The translations under genes and the position numbers were made by a program. A stretch of DNA of 64,000 bases, taken from assembly GCF_044597725.1 (NCBI RefSeq), contig NZ_CP139003.1, positions 62,001-126,000 on the forward strand, written 5' to 3'. The stretch's first letter is position 1. Each line of letters opens with the position of its first letter. Of this stretch, positions 15,980 through 25,546 are shown piece by piece. Source of the DNA: Bermanella sp044597725. GTDB taxonomy: Bacteria; Pseudomonadota; Gammaproteobacteria; Pseudomonadales; Oceanobacteraceae. The notes beneath the pieces were generated by a model. That model searched no databases. It was not told the origin of the DNA and saw only the letters and a program-made list of their open reading frames with translations.

Positions 15980-17308
15980 ATGCTGAAACGCCTATTTAAT
16001 AAGCTGACAAAATCGTCTACTACTGCTGATACCCATGCTCAGATCATAGATCGTTCTGACCACGATATCAGTCGCTCCGATATTAGTGAAAATGCTTTAA
16101 AAGTCTTATATCGTCTTAAAAAGTCGGGCTTCGAAGCTCACTTAGTAGGTGGAGGTGTACGCGATTTATTGTTGGGTTTACACCCTAAAGATTTTGATAT
16201 CGTCACTGATGCCTCTCCTGAAGAGGTGAATCAACTATTCAAAAATTCTCGATTAATTGGTCGCCGATTCCGCTTAGTACACGTTGTGTTTGGTCGAGAT
16301 GTCATCGAAGTTGCCACCTTTCGAGGTGATCACGGCAATGCTTCAGGTAAAAATCAATCTAAAACCAATGATAGCGGTATGCTGTTGCGGGATAATGTTT
16401 ATGGCACGATGGATGAAGATGCCATGCGCCGCGACTTTACAATTAATGCGCTGTATTACGATATCAAAGATTTTTCAGTACACAGCTACGCCGGTGGTAT
16501 TGATGATATTCACAACAAACGTATTCGTTTAATTGGCGACCCTGAAACCCGTTATCGGGAAGATCCTGTGCGTATGCTGCGCGCGGCGCGCTTTGCAGCT
16601 AAACTCGATTTCACCATAGATAAAGAAACAAAGGCACCGATTAAAGAGCTTGCGCCTTTATTGCTCGACATTCCTCCAGCACGCATGTTCGAGGAAGTGC
16701 TTAAGTTATTTATGGCTGGCCGTGCGGTAAGAACATTTACCGAACTCGAGTCCTTAGGCTTATTTGAACCACTTTTCCCTCATACTCAGCAGTGCATTAA
16801 TGAAAATCGTTTTTATCGCCAAATGGTTATAAATGCTTTAGAAAATAGCGATGCGCGCATTGCTCAAGGGAAAAGTTTAACCCCTGCTTTCTTGTTTAGT
16901 GTTTTCCTATGGCCATGCTTATTAGAAACCGCTAAATTACTGGAAAAACAAGGCGCGAATAAAGGCCAAGCTTTATATCAAGCGGCCACGCAAGTGATCA
17001 CCAATCAGGTTGCACATACTGCGATTCCTAAGCGTTTTTCTATTCCCATGCGTGAAATATGGGAGCTCCAACATCGATTGATTGCGCGTAAGCCCAAGCA
17101 GCTAGAATCGGTCGCCAGTCATGGTCGCTTCCGTGCCGCTTATGACTTCTTGCTGTTACGTGAGCAAAGTGGCGAAAAACTAGATGATGCAGGTAAATTC
17201 TGGACAGAATTTCAACAACAGCACCCCGAGCTTATTCGTTCGTCGGCATCACCGAAACGCCCAGCTAAACGTCCTCGCGGACGCGGTCCTCGTAAACCTC
17301 GCCTGTAG
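15980..17308 (+). CDS. pcnB: Poly(A) polymerase I
   Basis: This is a 442-residue class II nucleotidyltransferase. It shows the catalytic head GGGVRDLLLG with acidic residues in KDFDIVTDA, RRDFTINALYYD, RLIGDPETRYREDPVRMLRAAR (a hallmark of this superfamily) and the PcnB-typical PPARMFEEVLKLF. The C-terminus is a basic Arg/Pro/Lys tail (PKRPAKRPRGRGPRKP), common in bacterial PAP I and likely RNA-binding. It adds A-tails to RNA 3' ends and speeds decay, including of small RNAs. It heads the pcnB-folK-panB-panC cluster, as in Pseudomonas. The ribosome binding site is weak. Confidence 0.96.
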   Translation: MLKRLFNKLTKSSTTADTHAQIIDRSDHDISRSDISENALKVLYRLKKSGFEAHLVGGGVRDLLLGLHPKDFDIVTDASPEEVNQLFKNSRLIGRRFRLVHVVFGRDVIEVATFRGDHGNASGKNQSKTNDSGMLLRDNVYGTMDEDAMRRDFTINALYYDIKDFSVHSYAGGIDDIHNKRIRLIGDPETRYREDPVRMLRAARFAAKLDFTIDKETKAPIKELAPLLLDIPPARMFEEVLKLFMAGRAVRTFTELESLGLFEPLFPHTQQCINENRFYRQMVINALENSDARIAQGKSLTPAFLFSVFLWPCLLETAKLLEKQGANKGQALYQAATQVITNQVAHTAIPKRFSIPMREIWELQHRLIARKPKQLESVASHGRFRAAYDFLLLREQSGEKLDDAGKFWTEFQQQHPELIRSSASPKRPAKRPRGRGPRKPRL

Positions 17309-17327
17309 TAATCAATAAGGATTCGTT

Positions 17328-17822
17328 ATGGCGATGTGGCAACATGCTTGTATTGGCCTTGGCAGCAATTTAAATAACCCTATTGAACAGGTGCGACGCG
17401 CCCTTGATGAGCTCGCTGCTGAACCTCATTGCGAGCTTGTTGCCCACAGCCAATTGTATCGCAGTGCTCCTGTTGGCCCGCAAGACCAGCCTGATTTTAT
17501 CAATGCGGTAGCTGTCATCCTTACCTGCTTGGCCCCCCATGACTTACTCGACCGATTACAAGCTTTAGAGACGAGTCACCAGCGCGTGCGTAAACGCCAC
17601 TGGGGCGAGCGAACTCTTGATTTAGATTTGCTATTATATGGCCACGCGATTATTCGCACGCCAAGACTGACGGTTCCTCATCCCTTCATGTGGGAGCGAG
17701 GGTTTGTGGTTTATCCTTTATCCGAGGTTATAAACCACCTTGAGCAACCGCAAGACTACCCACTTGCGGAGTGTCTCAATAGGATACCCTTCGATTTAGA
17801 AGCGGTTGAAAATGACAATTGA
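17328..17822 (+). CDS. folK: 2-amino-4-hydroxy-6-hydroxymethyldihydropteridine pyrophosphokinase
   Basis: This 164-residue HPPK catalyses pyrophosphoryl transfer from ATP to hydroxymethyl-dihydropterin in folate synthesis. The family pattern is complete: IGLGSNLNNP at the N-terminus, YRSAPVGPQDQPDFINAV, the Mg/ATP site RHWGERTLDLDLLLYG and the substrate loop LTVPHPFMWERGFVVYPL. The start ATG is preceded by AAGGA. It lies 19 bp after pcnB and 57 bp before panB, within one apparent operon. Confidence 0.95.
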   Translation: MAMWQHACIGLGSNLNNPIEQVRRALDELAAEPHCELVAHSQLYRSAPVGPQDQPDFINAVAVILTCLAPHDLLDRLQALETSHQRVRKRHWGERTLDLDLLLYGHAIIRTPRLTVPHPFMWERGFVVYPLSEVINHLEQPQDYPLAECLNRIPFDLEAVENDN

Positions 17823-17879
17823 CTTACAAGGTCCAAGTCTGGACTATACGCCCACATTGAAGAGATCAGTGAGTGCTTT

Positions 17880-18677
17880 ATGAGCAAAACCACCATCAAC
17901 ACTTTGCACCAGTGCAAACAAGATAATAAAAAGTTTGCTGTTGTAACCGCCTATGACGCCACCTTTGCCCAGTTGGCCAGTACCGCTGGTATTGACGTTT
18001 TACTGGTGGGTGATTCTTTAGGCATGGTGCTTCAGGGTAAAGACAGCACTGTTCCGGTAACACTTGACGAAATGTGTTACCACACGGCGTCTGTTGCCCG
18101 TGGTAATCAATCGGCCCTATTAATGGCTGACTTGCCGTTTATGTCATATGCAACACCCGAACAGGCCATGGATTCAGCAGCTTTATTAATGCAATCGGGT
18201 GCGCAAATTGTCAAATTAGAAGGTGGATCTTGGCTTGTGGATACAGTGGCGCGCTTAAGTGAGCGAGGTATTCCAGTATGTGCTCACCTCGGTTTAACCC
18301 CGCAGTATGTACACAAGTTTGGTGGTTATAAAGTTCAAGGCCGTGATGATGGTGCGGCCAAGCAAATGATTACAGACGCTAAAGCCATGGAGCAAGCGGG
18401 TGCCGATCTACTGCTATTGGAATGCGTCCCTTCTGATTTAGCCAAAGCGCTGACTGAGTCGGTAGATATTCCTGTTATCGGTATCGGTGCTGGCCCAGAT
18501 ACCGACGGCCAAGTATTGGTTTGCTATGACATGCTAGGTATGACCAGCGGCCATGTACCTAAATTTGTAAAAAATTACATGACTGATGGCCGTACTATTC
18601 AAGAAGCATTTGAAACGTATCAAGACGAAGTCAAAAATGGGACATTCCCCGCACCTGAGCACGGATTTAAAGCATGA
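17880..18677 (+). CDS. panB: 3-methyl-2-oxobutanoate hydroxymethyltransferase
   Basis: This 265-residue ketopantoate hydroxymethyltransferase performs the first committed step of pantothenate synthesis. Visible are the Mg-binding LLVGDSLGMVLQG, the second metal region MADLPFMSY, substrate residues in IVKLEGG, and the C-terminal GIGAGPDTDGQVLVCYDMLG with the family's active-site neighbourhood. Length matches the family (~264). It overlaps panC by four bases (ATGA), so the two are translationally coupled. Confidence 0.96.
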   Translation: MSKTTINTLHQCKQDNKKFAVVTAYDATFAQLASTAGIDVLLVGDSLGMVLQGKDSTVPVTLDEMCYHTASVARGNQSALLMADLPFMSYATPEQAMDSAALLMQSGAQIVKLEGGSWLVDTVARLSERGIPVCAHLGLTPQYVHKFGGYKVQGRDDGAAKQMITDAKAMEQAGADLLLLECVPSDLAKALTESVDIPVIGIGAGPDTDGQVLVCYDMLGMTSGHVPKFVKNYMTDGRTIQEAFETYQDEVKNGTFPAPEHGFKA

Positions 18678-19546
18678 AGACAGTTGAAACCATTGCCGAT
18701 TTACAAGTCGAGATAAAACAAGCCCGAGCTCAAGGTAAACGCGTCGGATTCGTCCCTACTATGGGAAATTTACACGAAGGTCACATGATTTTAGTTGATG
18801 CTGCGGCAGAAGCCTGTGATTTTGTGGTGGCGAGTATTTTTATTAATCCGTTGCAGTTTAACGATATCGATGACCTAGGCCGTTACCCTCGTACTTTGAG
18901 TGCCGACCAAAGCCATTTAGAAGATCGTGACTGCGATTTATTGTTTTATCCATCCGTAGATGAAATGTACCCAGATGGCCAAGAAGCACAAACCACGGTG
19001 AGTGTTCCTGGAGTAAGTGAAGGCTTGTGTGGTGATAGCCGCCCGGGGCACTTTGACGGTGTGGCTACGGTGGTGAGTAAGTTATTCCATATGGTACAGC
19101 CCGATGCGGCTTTCTTTGGTGAAAAAGATTTTCAACAACTAGCGGTTATCCGCAAAATGGTACGTGATTTAAATCTACCATTCGATGTGGTCGGCGTACC
19201 GACCTGTCGCGAAGATAATGGCTTAGCCATGAGTTCACGTAACAATTATTTATCGGATGAAGAAAAACAAACCGCAGGTGAAATTTACACGGTACTGACC
19301 GATATTGCCGATAAAATTACCTCGGGTGAAAAAGACTTTGCCGAGCTATGTGTTTTAGGTAAACAACATTTACTTGAACATGGTTTTCAGCCCGATTATG
19401 TAGAAGTTCGTAACGCCTTAACCCTAAACCCTGCTACAGAAGATGATATTGAACTGGTTATTTTAGTTGCAGCCATTTTAGGTAAAGCGCGTTTAATTGA
19501 TAATTTACGAGTCAACCTTGCGCATCCTACTCAAGTTGGTTCATAA
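18674..19546 (+). CDS. panC: Pantothenate synthetase
   Basis: This 290-residue enzyme joins pantoate and beta-alanine using ATP. It shows VPTMGNLHEGHMILV (HIGH-type nucleotide motif), SIFINPLQFN, GHFDGVATVVSKLF, FGEKDFQQLAVI and the KMSKS-equivalent MSSRNNYLS. It starts inside the end of panB. Behind it, an 80-bp gap with a short TTAGC/GCTAA hairpin leads to panD. In Pseudomonas this cluster usually continues with pgi; here beta-alanine synthesis (panD) follows instead, grouping three steps of the pathway. Confidence 0.96.
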   Translation: MKTVETIADLQVEIKQARAQGKRVGFVPTMGNLHEGHMILVDAAAEACDFVVASIFINPLQFNDIDDLGRYPRTLSADQSHLEDRDCDLLFYPSVDEMYPDGQEAQTTVSVPGVSEGLCGDSRPGHFDGVATVVSKLFHMVQPDAAFFGEKDFQQLAVIRKMVRDLNLPFDVVGVPTCREDNGLAMSSRNNYLSDEEKQTAGEIYTVLTDIADKITSGEKDFAELCVLGKQHLLEHGFQPDYVEVRNALTLNPATEDDIELVILVAAILGKARLIDNLRVNLAHPTQVGS

Positions 19547-19626
19547 ACATTAGCTTGTAATGCTAACAAACAGATATGCCTTCTCGCATGTCAGGGGACG
19601 ATAAAGCAAAATTATAAGGTTTCGCT

Positions 19627-20007
19627 ATGCAATCCATTATGCTTAAAGCTAAGTTACACCAAGCCCGTGTAACTCACGCTGTTTTAGAATACGAAGGGTC
19701 ATGCGCCATTGATGGCAACCTGCTGGATATGGCAGGCATTCGGGAATATGAACAAATTCAAATCTATAACTTAGAAAATGGTCAGCGCTTCACCACTTAT
19801 GCCATTCGTGGAGAAGAAGGCAGCAATATCATCAGTGTAAATGGGGCCGCTGCTCACCTTGCGGATGTAGGTCACCGAGTGATTATTTGTGCCTATGCCA
19901 ACTACACCGAAGCTGAGTTAGAAAACTTTAAGCCGCGCATGATTTACCTACAAGAAGGCAACGCTGTTAGCCACACAGCAAACGCTATTCCTGTGCAGCT
20001 AGCCTAA
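19627..20007 (+). CDS. panD: Aspartate 1-decarboxylase proenzyme
   Basis: This 126-residue pyruvoyl-dependent enzyme makes beta-alanine from aspartate. The self-cleavage site is Gly24-Ser25 in YEGSCAIDG; Ser25 becomes the pyruvoyl group. The conserved Tyr/Thr of FTTYAIRGEEGS and the NGAAAH segment are present. AAGG precedes the ATG. It supplies the second substrate of panC immediately upstream. Confidence 0.96.
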   Translation: MQSIMLKAKLHQARVTHAVLEYEGSCAIDGNLLDMAGIREYEQIQIYNLENGQRFTTYAIRGEEGSNIISVNGAAAHLADVGHRVIICAYANYTEAELENFKPRMIYLQEGNAVSHTANAIPVQLA

Positions 20008-20031
20008 AACAACACACCCGCTAGCTAAACT

Positions 20032-20071
20032 AAAAAGCATATTCCGCATGACAGTGGGATGTGCTTTTTTT
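20032..20071 (+). terminator. Intrinsic terminator after panD
   Basis: AAAAAGCATATTCC pairs (with some G-U) with GGGATGTGCTTTTT and is followed by a run of T. It closes the pcnB-folK-panBCD unit. Confidence 0.8.
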
Positions 20072-20209
20072 ATGTTTAATGTCATATTTCCGCAACCTTT
20101 GTAGGAAATTGACCTTTTCTCACATTTTCACTTGAAGCCCCATGATTCCTAGTCTAAACCCAATATAGGGCTAGGTGTTTATAGGCCCATGGGACATTCA
20201 AGGACGACT

Positions 20210-21829
20210 ATGAACATTTTCGCCACGCTTTCACTACACTATAAGATACTGGCTATCTCACTTATTGCCGCATTGGGTTTCAGCAGTTATCTGGCTTATA
20301 CATGGAAAGTAACGCAAGCCAATGACCAGCGCTTAGCACTGATTCAACAGGTTAACTTTCCCATTATCGATCGTCTAGGGCAAAGCTGGCTATCACTTTT
20401 TTCTGCCCGCACCAGTATGCAGGAAGCCATAAGTGAAGGTGACGAAGACCTACTTAAAACCGCCCAGCAACACCAAAAAAAGCTCATCGCGTTGCTCAAT
20501 GACATTGCCACTATGGCGCCGCAATATGCTTCGGAAATGAATCGTCTTAAACAACAATTCAATACTTATATGAGCAGCGCCCAAGCCCTAACCATAGGTA
20601 TGATTGATGGCTCTATTGCGTTGTCAGAAATGGGCCCTAGGGCAGCAACTATGCATAAGCAGTATGACGATTTCACCCAGCAACTTACCGCCTTTAGGGA
20701 CGTGGCTACAAAGGATTTTGCCGAGCGTCTAGACAATGCCAAGCAAGAAAGTCATACCGCTCTTAATACTGGGGTTGTAATTGGTATCTTTATGATTGTG
20801 GTTATTTTTATCGTTGGTGCAACCATTAGCCGCGTTATTACCGGCAACCTCAAACGCATCATCACCGAACTCGACGGTATGGCAACGGGTAAAGGGGATT
20901 TAACCATTCGCCTAGAAACCAAAGCCAAAGATGAAGTGGGCCTCTTGGTGCAAAAATTTAATGCGTTTGTCACCCATTTGCAGCTCATGATAAAGGTGCT
21001 GGCTAACCTTTCCCTAGGTGTCACGGATAAAACCAGCGAAATGGAAAAAAATGCTCAGCATACGCAAAGTGGCATCATGAGTCAGCAGCAAGAAATTCAC
21101 ATGGTGGCCACTGCCATTACACAAATGGCACAAACCGCTAACGAGGTATCGAACAGTGCAGGAGAAGCAAGTACAGCTACAGAACGTGCAAACGAACACT
21201 CGCAAAAAGGGCAAGAAGCCGTAAACAATAATATCACCAGTATTGGCCAATTAGCGGAAGAAATTTCCGAAGCGCGGGATGTCATTTCTGGCTTAAGCGA
21301 GGAGGTACAAAAAATAGCCTCGGCCTCACAAGATATTAACGCCATTGCCGAACAAACCAACTTACTTGCTCTAAACGCCGCCATTGAAGCTGCGCGAGCT
21401 GGGGAACAAGGACGAGGCTTTGCAGTAGTAGCAGACGAGGTAAGAACCTTAGCCGCTCGTACCGGAACCAGTACACGGGATATTCAGTCGATTATAGAAA
21501 GCCTATTGAAGCGTGCGTCCCAAGCGGTAGACGTTATGGAGCGAAACCAAGAACGAGCATCAGACAGTGTTAATAGGGCCCAAGCAACGGCTCATACATT
21601 ACAAGAGATTCTTGATTCAGTTGCCACCATAAGTGAAATGAACCTAATGGTGGCCAGCTCCGCCGAAGAACAAAGCTCGGTGGCTGAAGAAGTCAGCAAG
21701 AATATCGAACGCATTAACGAGTTTTCCGAACAAACAGTAGCAGACGCTAAATCTACCGCTGCCTTTACCAACAGCCTAGCCGACCAAGCCCATCAGCTAA
21801 AAGCCATTGTTAACGAGTTTAAAGTGTAA
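20210..21829 (+). CDS. Methyl-accepting chemotaxis protein
   Basis: This is a 539-residue transmembrane chemoreceptor. It has a first membrane helix at ~10-30 (ILAISLIAALGFSSYLAY), a helical periplasmic sensor of four-helix-bundle type (~31-190) and a second membrane helix (GVVIGIFMIVVIFIVGATIS). A HAMP domain and a cytoplasmic signalling coiled coil follow, with the hairpin tip INAIAEQTNLLALNAAIEAA and RGFAVVADEVRTLA. There is no C-terminal CheR-binding pentapeptide. The ATG at 20210 is chosen because AAGGA lies 5 nt upstream; the upstream ATG at 20189 has none. The ligand is unknown. Confidence 0.93.
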   Translation: MNIFATLSLHYKILAISLIAALGFSSYLAYTWKVTQANDQRLALIQQVNFPIIDRLGQSWLSLFSARTSMQEAISEGDEDLLKTAQQHQKKLIALLNDIATMAPQYASEMNRLKQQFNTYMSSAQALTIGMIDGSIALSEMGPRAATMHKQYDDFTQQLTAFRDVATKDFAERLDNAKQESHTALNTGVVIGIFMIVVIFIVGATISRVITGNLKRIITELDGMATGKGDLTIRLETKAKDEVGLLVQKFNAFVTHLQLMIKVLANLSLGVTDKTSEMEKNAQHTQSGIMSQQQEIHMVATAITQMAQTANEVSNSAGEASTATERANEHSQKGQEAVNNNITSIGQLAEEISEARDVISGLSEEVQKIASASQDINAIAEQTNLLALNAAIEAARAGEQGRGFAVVADEVRTLAARTGTSTRDIQSIIESLLKRASQAVDVMERNQERASDSVNRAQATAHTLQEILDSVATISEMNLMVASSAEEQSSVAEEVSKNIERINEFSEQTVADAKSTAAFTNSLADQAHQLKAIVNEFKV

Positions 21830-21876
21830 CCTGCTCGCCTGTCCTGCTAAACTCAGTATTTTTGTGCAGGTATTTT

Positions 21877-22935
21877 ATGGCAATCGAGTGGCTCTCCACG
21901 GCGGGTAATAGGCAGTTAAAACTGTTAGACCAGCGCAAGCTACCCCACTCTCAACAGTATGTTGTGTGCAACAACGCGCAAGACGTCGCCAATGCCATTC
22001 AAGACATGGTGGTAAGAGGTGCACCTGCCATTGGCATTTGCGCCGCCTACGGTATTGTTTTGCAAGCTCATCAACAGAAAGATACCCAAGCCCCTGCATT
22101 AATGCAGGACGCATTCGAAACTCTATCTCAGTCACGCCCTACTGCTGTTAATTTATTTTGGGCAATAGAAAAAATGCAGCAATGTTATTCACATTACCAG
22201 CATGGCGAACGCTCACAATTACTAGAACAATTAGAACAATGTGCCTTACTTATTCACAATCAAGACATCCGTAATAATGAGCTCATGGGTGAAATTGGGG
22301 CTGATGTTATGCATAGCCATGAGACCATTGGTATACTTACCCACTGTAACGCTGGTGCGCTTGCCACAGGTGGCTATGGAACCGCCTTAGGAGTTATTCG
22401 CAGCCTTCATAAACGACAACACCTAAAACATGTCTTTGCCAGTGAAACACGCCCATGGTTGCAAGGTGCACGACTAACCGCTTGGGAGTTAATGCAAGAT
22501 GGCATTGATGTGTGTCTAACCACTGAAGGGGCCATTGGACAACTTATGGCTTCGGGAAAAATACAGTGGGTGGTTGTGGGTGCGGATCGTATTGCCGCTA
22601 ACGGTGATGTGGCCAATAAAATAGGCACATATAACCTAGCTATTTTGGCACGCTACCATGGAGTGAAATTTATGGTGGTGGCACCTACGTCTACGTTTGA
22701 TATTTCACTTAACAGTGGTGCCGAGATTCCTATTGAGCAACGCTCAGAGGAAGAAGTAACAAAATTTAATAAACAGCCCATTGCCCCCGATGGATGCACC
22801 GCCATCAACCCGTCTTTTGATGTAACACCTAACTCTTTGATTGATGTTATTGTCTGTGAACATGGTGCATTATTTTCGCCATTTTCACACAGTATAATGC
22901 AAAGCCTTCAACCATCTAAAGTGATGCCATTATGA
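21877..22935 (+). CDS. mtnA: S-methyl-5-thioribose-1-phosphate isomerase
   Basis: This 352-residue enzyme of the methionine salvage pathway is an eIF2B-like isomerase that converts methylthioribose-1-phosphate to methylthioribulose-1-phosphate. Its landmarks are MVVRGAPAIGI, HCNAGALATGGYGTALGV (active-site Cys), ETRPWLQGARLTAWEL and VVGADRIAANGDVANKIGTYN (catalytic Asp). The ATG at 21877 has CAGG 6 nt upstream and gives the family length; an upstream in-frame TTG is less likely. No other mtn gene lies nearby. The stop overlaps the pldA start by four bases. Confidence 0.95.
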   Translation: MAIEWLSTAGNRQLKLLDQRKLPHSQQYVVCNNAQDVANAIQDMVVRGAPAIGICAAYGIVLQAHQQKDTQAPALMQDAFETLSQSRPTAVNLFWAIEKMQQCYSHYQHGERSQLLEQLEQCALLIHNQDIRNNELMGEIGADVMHSHETIGILTHCNAGALATGGYGTALGVIRSLHKRQHLKHVFASETRPWLQGARLTAWELMQDGIDVCLTTEGAIGQLMASGKIQWVVVGADRIAANGDVANKIGTYNLAILARYHGVKFMVVAPTSTFDISLNSGAEIPIEQRSEEEVTKFNKQPIAPDGCTAINPSFDVTPNSLIDVIVCEHGALFSPFSHSIMQSLQPSKVMPL

Positions 22936-23936
22936 AGAATATTTTTTGCTTCCTAACATTTTGTATTTGCTTATTAAGCCTTGCCACTTCACCCGCTTAT
23001 GCAAACGAAGACGAAGACGAAGACGTATTATCTAATGAAGAAATAGAACAGCTAAATATTCCAGATTTAAGCACAGAGGAAAAATCAGAAGAACAGCTCG
23101 ACAATGAACCCGAAGGTAAACAACTTAAGCAAGCTATTGAGCGACAACAAACCATTGAGAAAAAAGCGGCAAAGTTACCATTTGTACTACTTCCCCATCG
23201 GCCTAATTACTTTATGCCGCTTTCCTATATGCGCCAACCAGATGATACATTCTATAAAGAACTAGTGGGTGAACAATGGCCTGGATTCAGTCAGTTCGAA
23301 GCGATATTTCAACTCAGTGTAAAATATCAAATAGGACGAATAGACCCAGATGATACCCACCGCATTTATCTAGCCTATACAGGGAAGTCATACTGGCAAA
23401 TTTACAACAGTGATATTTCACGGCCTTTTCGTGAAACCAATCATGAACCTGAAATTATTTTACAAACGCAACCCGACTGGGGCTATATTAATCGCTTTGA
23501 TATTAAATTTAACCACCAAAGCAATGGCCAGGTGCAAGGGCTATCGCGTAGCTGGAACCGAATTATTTTAGGATTTTATAAAGCCGATGGTGACAGTATT
23601 TATGGCTTAGAACCTTGGTGGCGTATACCCGAAACAGACAAAGCAGACCCATCCGATCCAAGGGATAATGACAACCCTAATATGTATAAGTATTACGGCT
23701 ATGGCAACTTCCTTTGGTATCGTAAAGAAGGCCATCATTCCTTATTATTCCGTATGGGGAATAACCTTGATTTATCCGATAACAAAGGTTGGACCGAAAT
23801 CGAATGGACGTTTCCGATTAGCACACGAGTGCGAGGGTTTATACAATTTTATGAAGGCTATGGCCATAGCTTAATTGAATACGACCAGTACCAAAGACGG
23901 ATTGGTTTTGGCCTCAAGGTAAGTGACTATCTTTAG
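22932..23936 (+). CDS. pldA: Outer-membrane phospholipase A1
   Basis: This is a 334-residue OMPLA homologue. It has a signal peptide (KNIFCFLTFCICLLSLATSPAYA) and an acidic, partly coiled segment (~25-85, rich in E/D) before the 12-strand barrel. The family signature is complete: TGKSYWQIYN...SRPFRETNHEPE and the catalytic stretch FNHQSNGQ (His and Ser of the dyad). The acidic N-terminal extension is longer than in E. coli PldA. It hydrolyses phospholipids that reach the outer leaflet. Coupling to mtnA by an ATGA overlap is unusual and probably reflects compaction, not shared function. Confidence 0.93.
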   Translation: MKNIFCFLTFCICLLSLATSPAYANEDEDEDVLSNEEIEQLNIPDLSTEEKSEEQLDNEPEGKQLKQAIERQQTIEKKAAKLPFVLLPHRPNYFMPLSYMRQPDDTFYKELVGEQWPGFSQFEAIFQLSVKYQIGRIDPDDTHRIYLAYTGKSYWQIYNSDISRPFRETNHEPEIILQTQPDWGYINRFDIKFNHQSNGQVQGLSRSWNRIILGFYKADGDSIYGLEPWWRIPETDKADPSDPRDNDNPNMYKYYGYGNFLWYRKEGHHSLLFRMGNNLDLSDNKGWTEIEWTFPISTRVRGFIQFYEGYGHSLIEYDQYQRRIGFGLKVSDYL

Positions 23937-23978
23937 AGCACATTGAATCGTTTAATCAATAATTATTAGGAGTTTATA

Positions 23979-25169
23979 ATGATACAACATAAGCGCGATG
24001 TCGTAATTGTAGCGGCAGGCCGAAGCGCCATTGGTACCTTCCAAGGCGGTCTTGCAAGTCTATCTGCTGTGGATATGGGTAGCCAAGTTATTAAACATTT
24101 AATCACAAAACATGGCATTGATGGCAATGAAATTAATGAAGTCATCTTAGGCCAAGTACTAACAGCAGGTGTTGGACAAAACCCAGCTCGCCAAAGTGCC
24201 ATAAAAGCAGGACTACCTAATACTACCCCTGCCATGACTATCAACAAAGTATGCGGTTCGGCACTTAAAGCACTGCATTTAGGCACACAATCCATTTTAT
24301 GTGGCGATGCCGATATGATTATCGCCGGCGGGCAAGAAAGCATGTCGAATGCGCCTCACGTCATGCCCAACTCTCGTACCGGACAACGCATGGGCCCCAT
24401 CACCATGGTAGACACCATGATTAGCGATGGCCTATGGGATGCCTTTAACGATTACCACATGGGTATTACCGCAGAAAACCTCGCGGAAAAATACGGCATT
24501 ACCCGTGAACAGCAAGATGCATTTGCCGCTAGCAGCCAACAAAAAGCGGTTGCCGCCCAAGAAGCCGGACGCTTTGATGATGAAATTATTCCTTTAACGA
24601 TTCCTCAACGCAAAGGTGAAGACCTAACCTTCGACAAAGACGAAGGCCCACGAGCAGGCACAACCGCAGAAAAACTTGCTGGTATGCGTGCTGCATTTAA
24701 AAAAGATGGTAGCGTAACAGCTGCTAATGCATCATCACTAAACGATGGTGCAGCGGCTGTCATTCTTGCAAGCCGCGAAAAAGCAGAAGCATTGGGACTG
24801 CCGATTTTAGCCACGATTAAGGGTTACGCAAATGCAGGTGTCGACCCAAGCATTATGGGCATAGGCCCAGTAAGCGCCACGCAGCGCTGCTTAAGCAAAG
24901 CTGGTTGGGAACTCAATGAACTTGACCTAATTGAAGCAAACGAAGCCTTTGCGGTACAAGCTTTAAGTGTGGGCAAAGAATTGGGTTGGGATAGTGATAA
25001 AGTCAATGTAAACGGTGGCGCTATTGCACTTGGGCATCCTATCGGTGCTTCAGGTTGCCGCATCTTGGTTACCCTACTGCATGAAATGCAAAAGCGTGAT
25101 GTTAAAAAAGGCTTAGCAACCTTGTGCATCGGTGGTGGTATGGGTGTGTCGTTAGCGATAGAGCGCTAG
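23979..25169 (+). CDS. Acetyl-CoA C-acetyltransferase (thiolase)
   Basis: This 396-residue biosynthetic-type thiolase catalyses reversible condensation of two acetyl-CoA. The nucleophilic Cys is in INKVCGSALKAL. The second active-site His lies in GGAIALGHPIGASG and the acid/base Cys in LCIGGGMG. Length and motifs match the AtoB/PhaA group. AGGAG precedes the ATG. No partner genes for polyhydroxybutyrate or ketone metabolism are adjacent, so its pathway cannot be fixed from context. Confidence 0.93.
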   Translation: MIQHKRDVVIVAAGRSAIGTFQGGLASLSAVDMGSQVIKHLITKHGIDGNEINEVILGQVLTAGVGQNPARQSAIKAGLPNTTPAMTINKVCGSALKALHLGTQSILCGDADMIIAGGQESMSNAPHVMPNSRTGQRMGPITMVDTMISDGLWDAFNDYHMGITAENLAEKYGITREQQDAFAASSQQKAVAAQEAGRFDDEIIPLTIPQRKGEDLTFDKDEGPRAGTTAEKLAGMRAAFKKDGSVTAANASSLNDGAAAVILASREKAEALGLPILATIKGYANAGVDPSIMGIGPVSATQRCLSKAGWELNELDLIEANEAFAVQALSVGKELGWDSDKVNVNGGAIALGHPIGASGCRILVTLLHEMQKRDVKKGLATLCIGGGMGVSLAIER

Positions 25170-25401
25170 CATATAGCAATCACTTATCGTTATTTAAGTG
25201 CGTCGGTTTTACTGACCTTTATTTAGGTACGTTATGCCGGCGACACTATTTTTTATCTGCAATAAAAATTCTTTTCAAATTTTAACCTAAACTCCGACGT
25301 TTACCCTGCGACGCGAGAAGAATTTTAACTTTTTTATTGATTTATGTTTCCCTTTGGCGCACCCATTCTGCTCATTCACGGTGCAAACAGCATTACTTGG
25401 G

Positions 25402-25418
25402 TGCACCAAAGTGGTTAA
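25402..25418 (+). promoter_or_regulatory. NtrC-like site upstream of the FNT-cynS operon
   Basis: TGCACCA-AAG-TGGTTAA matches the NtrC consensus TGCACCA-N3-TGGTGCA except at the GC/TA step of the right arm. It lies about 75-90 bp before the -24 element, a normal enhancer distance. The 377-bp gap after the thiolase otherwise shows only weak hairpins near 25180-25240. Confidence 0.5.
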
Positions 25419-25491
25419 CCCTAGACTTATAAACCTTCCTATAATTCAAAAAAGCCGTTAAAAATCAGACGGTTACAATCCTTTTACAGAC

Positions 25492-25508
25492 TTGGCATCT
25501 CTATTGCG
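25492..25508 (+). promoter_or_regulatory. Sigma54 promoter of the FNT-cynS-kinase operon
   Basis: TTGGCAT-CTCTA-TTGCG has GG at 25494-25495 and GC at 25506-25507 with exact spacing. Transcription would begin near 25519, 28 nt before the start codon. Confidence 0.75.
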
Positions 25509-25546
25509 ATAGGTGATTAACACCACAACAGAAAGAGAGGCCAGTT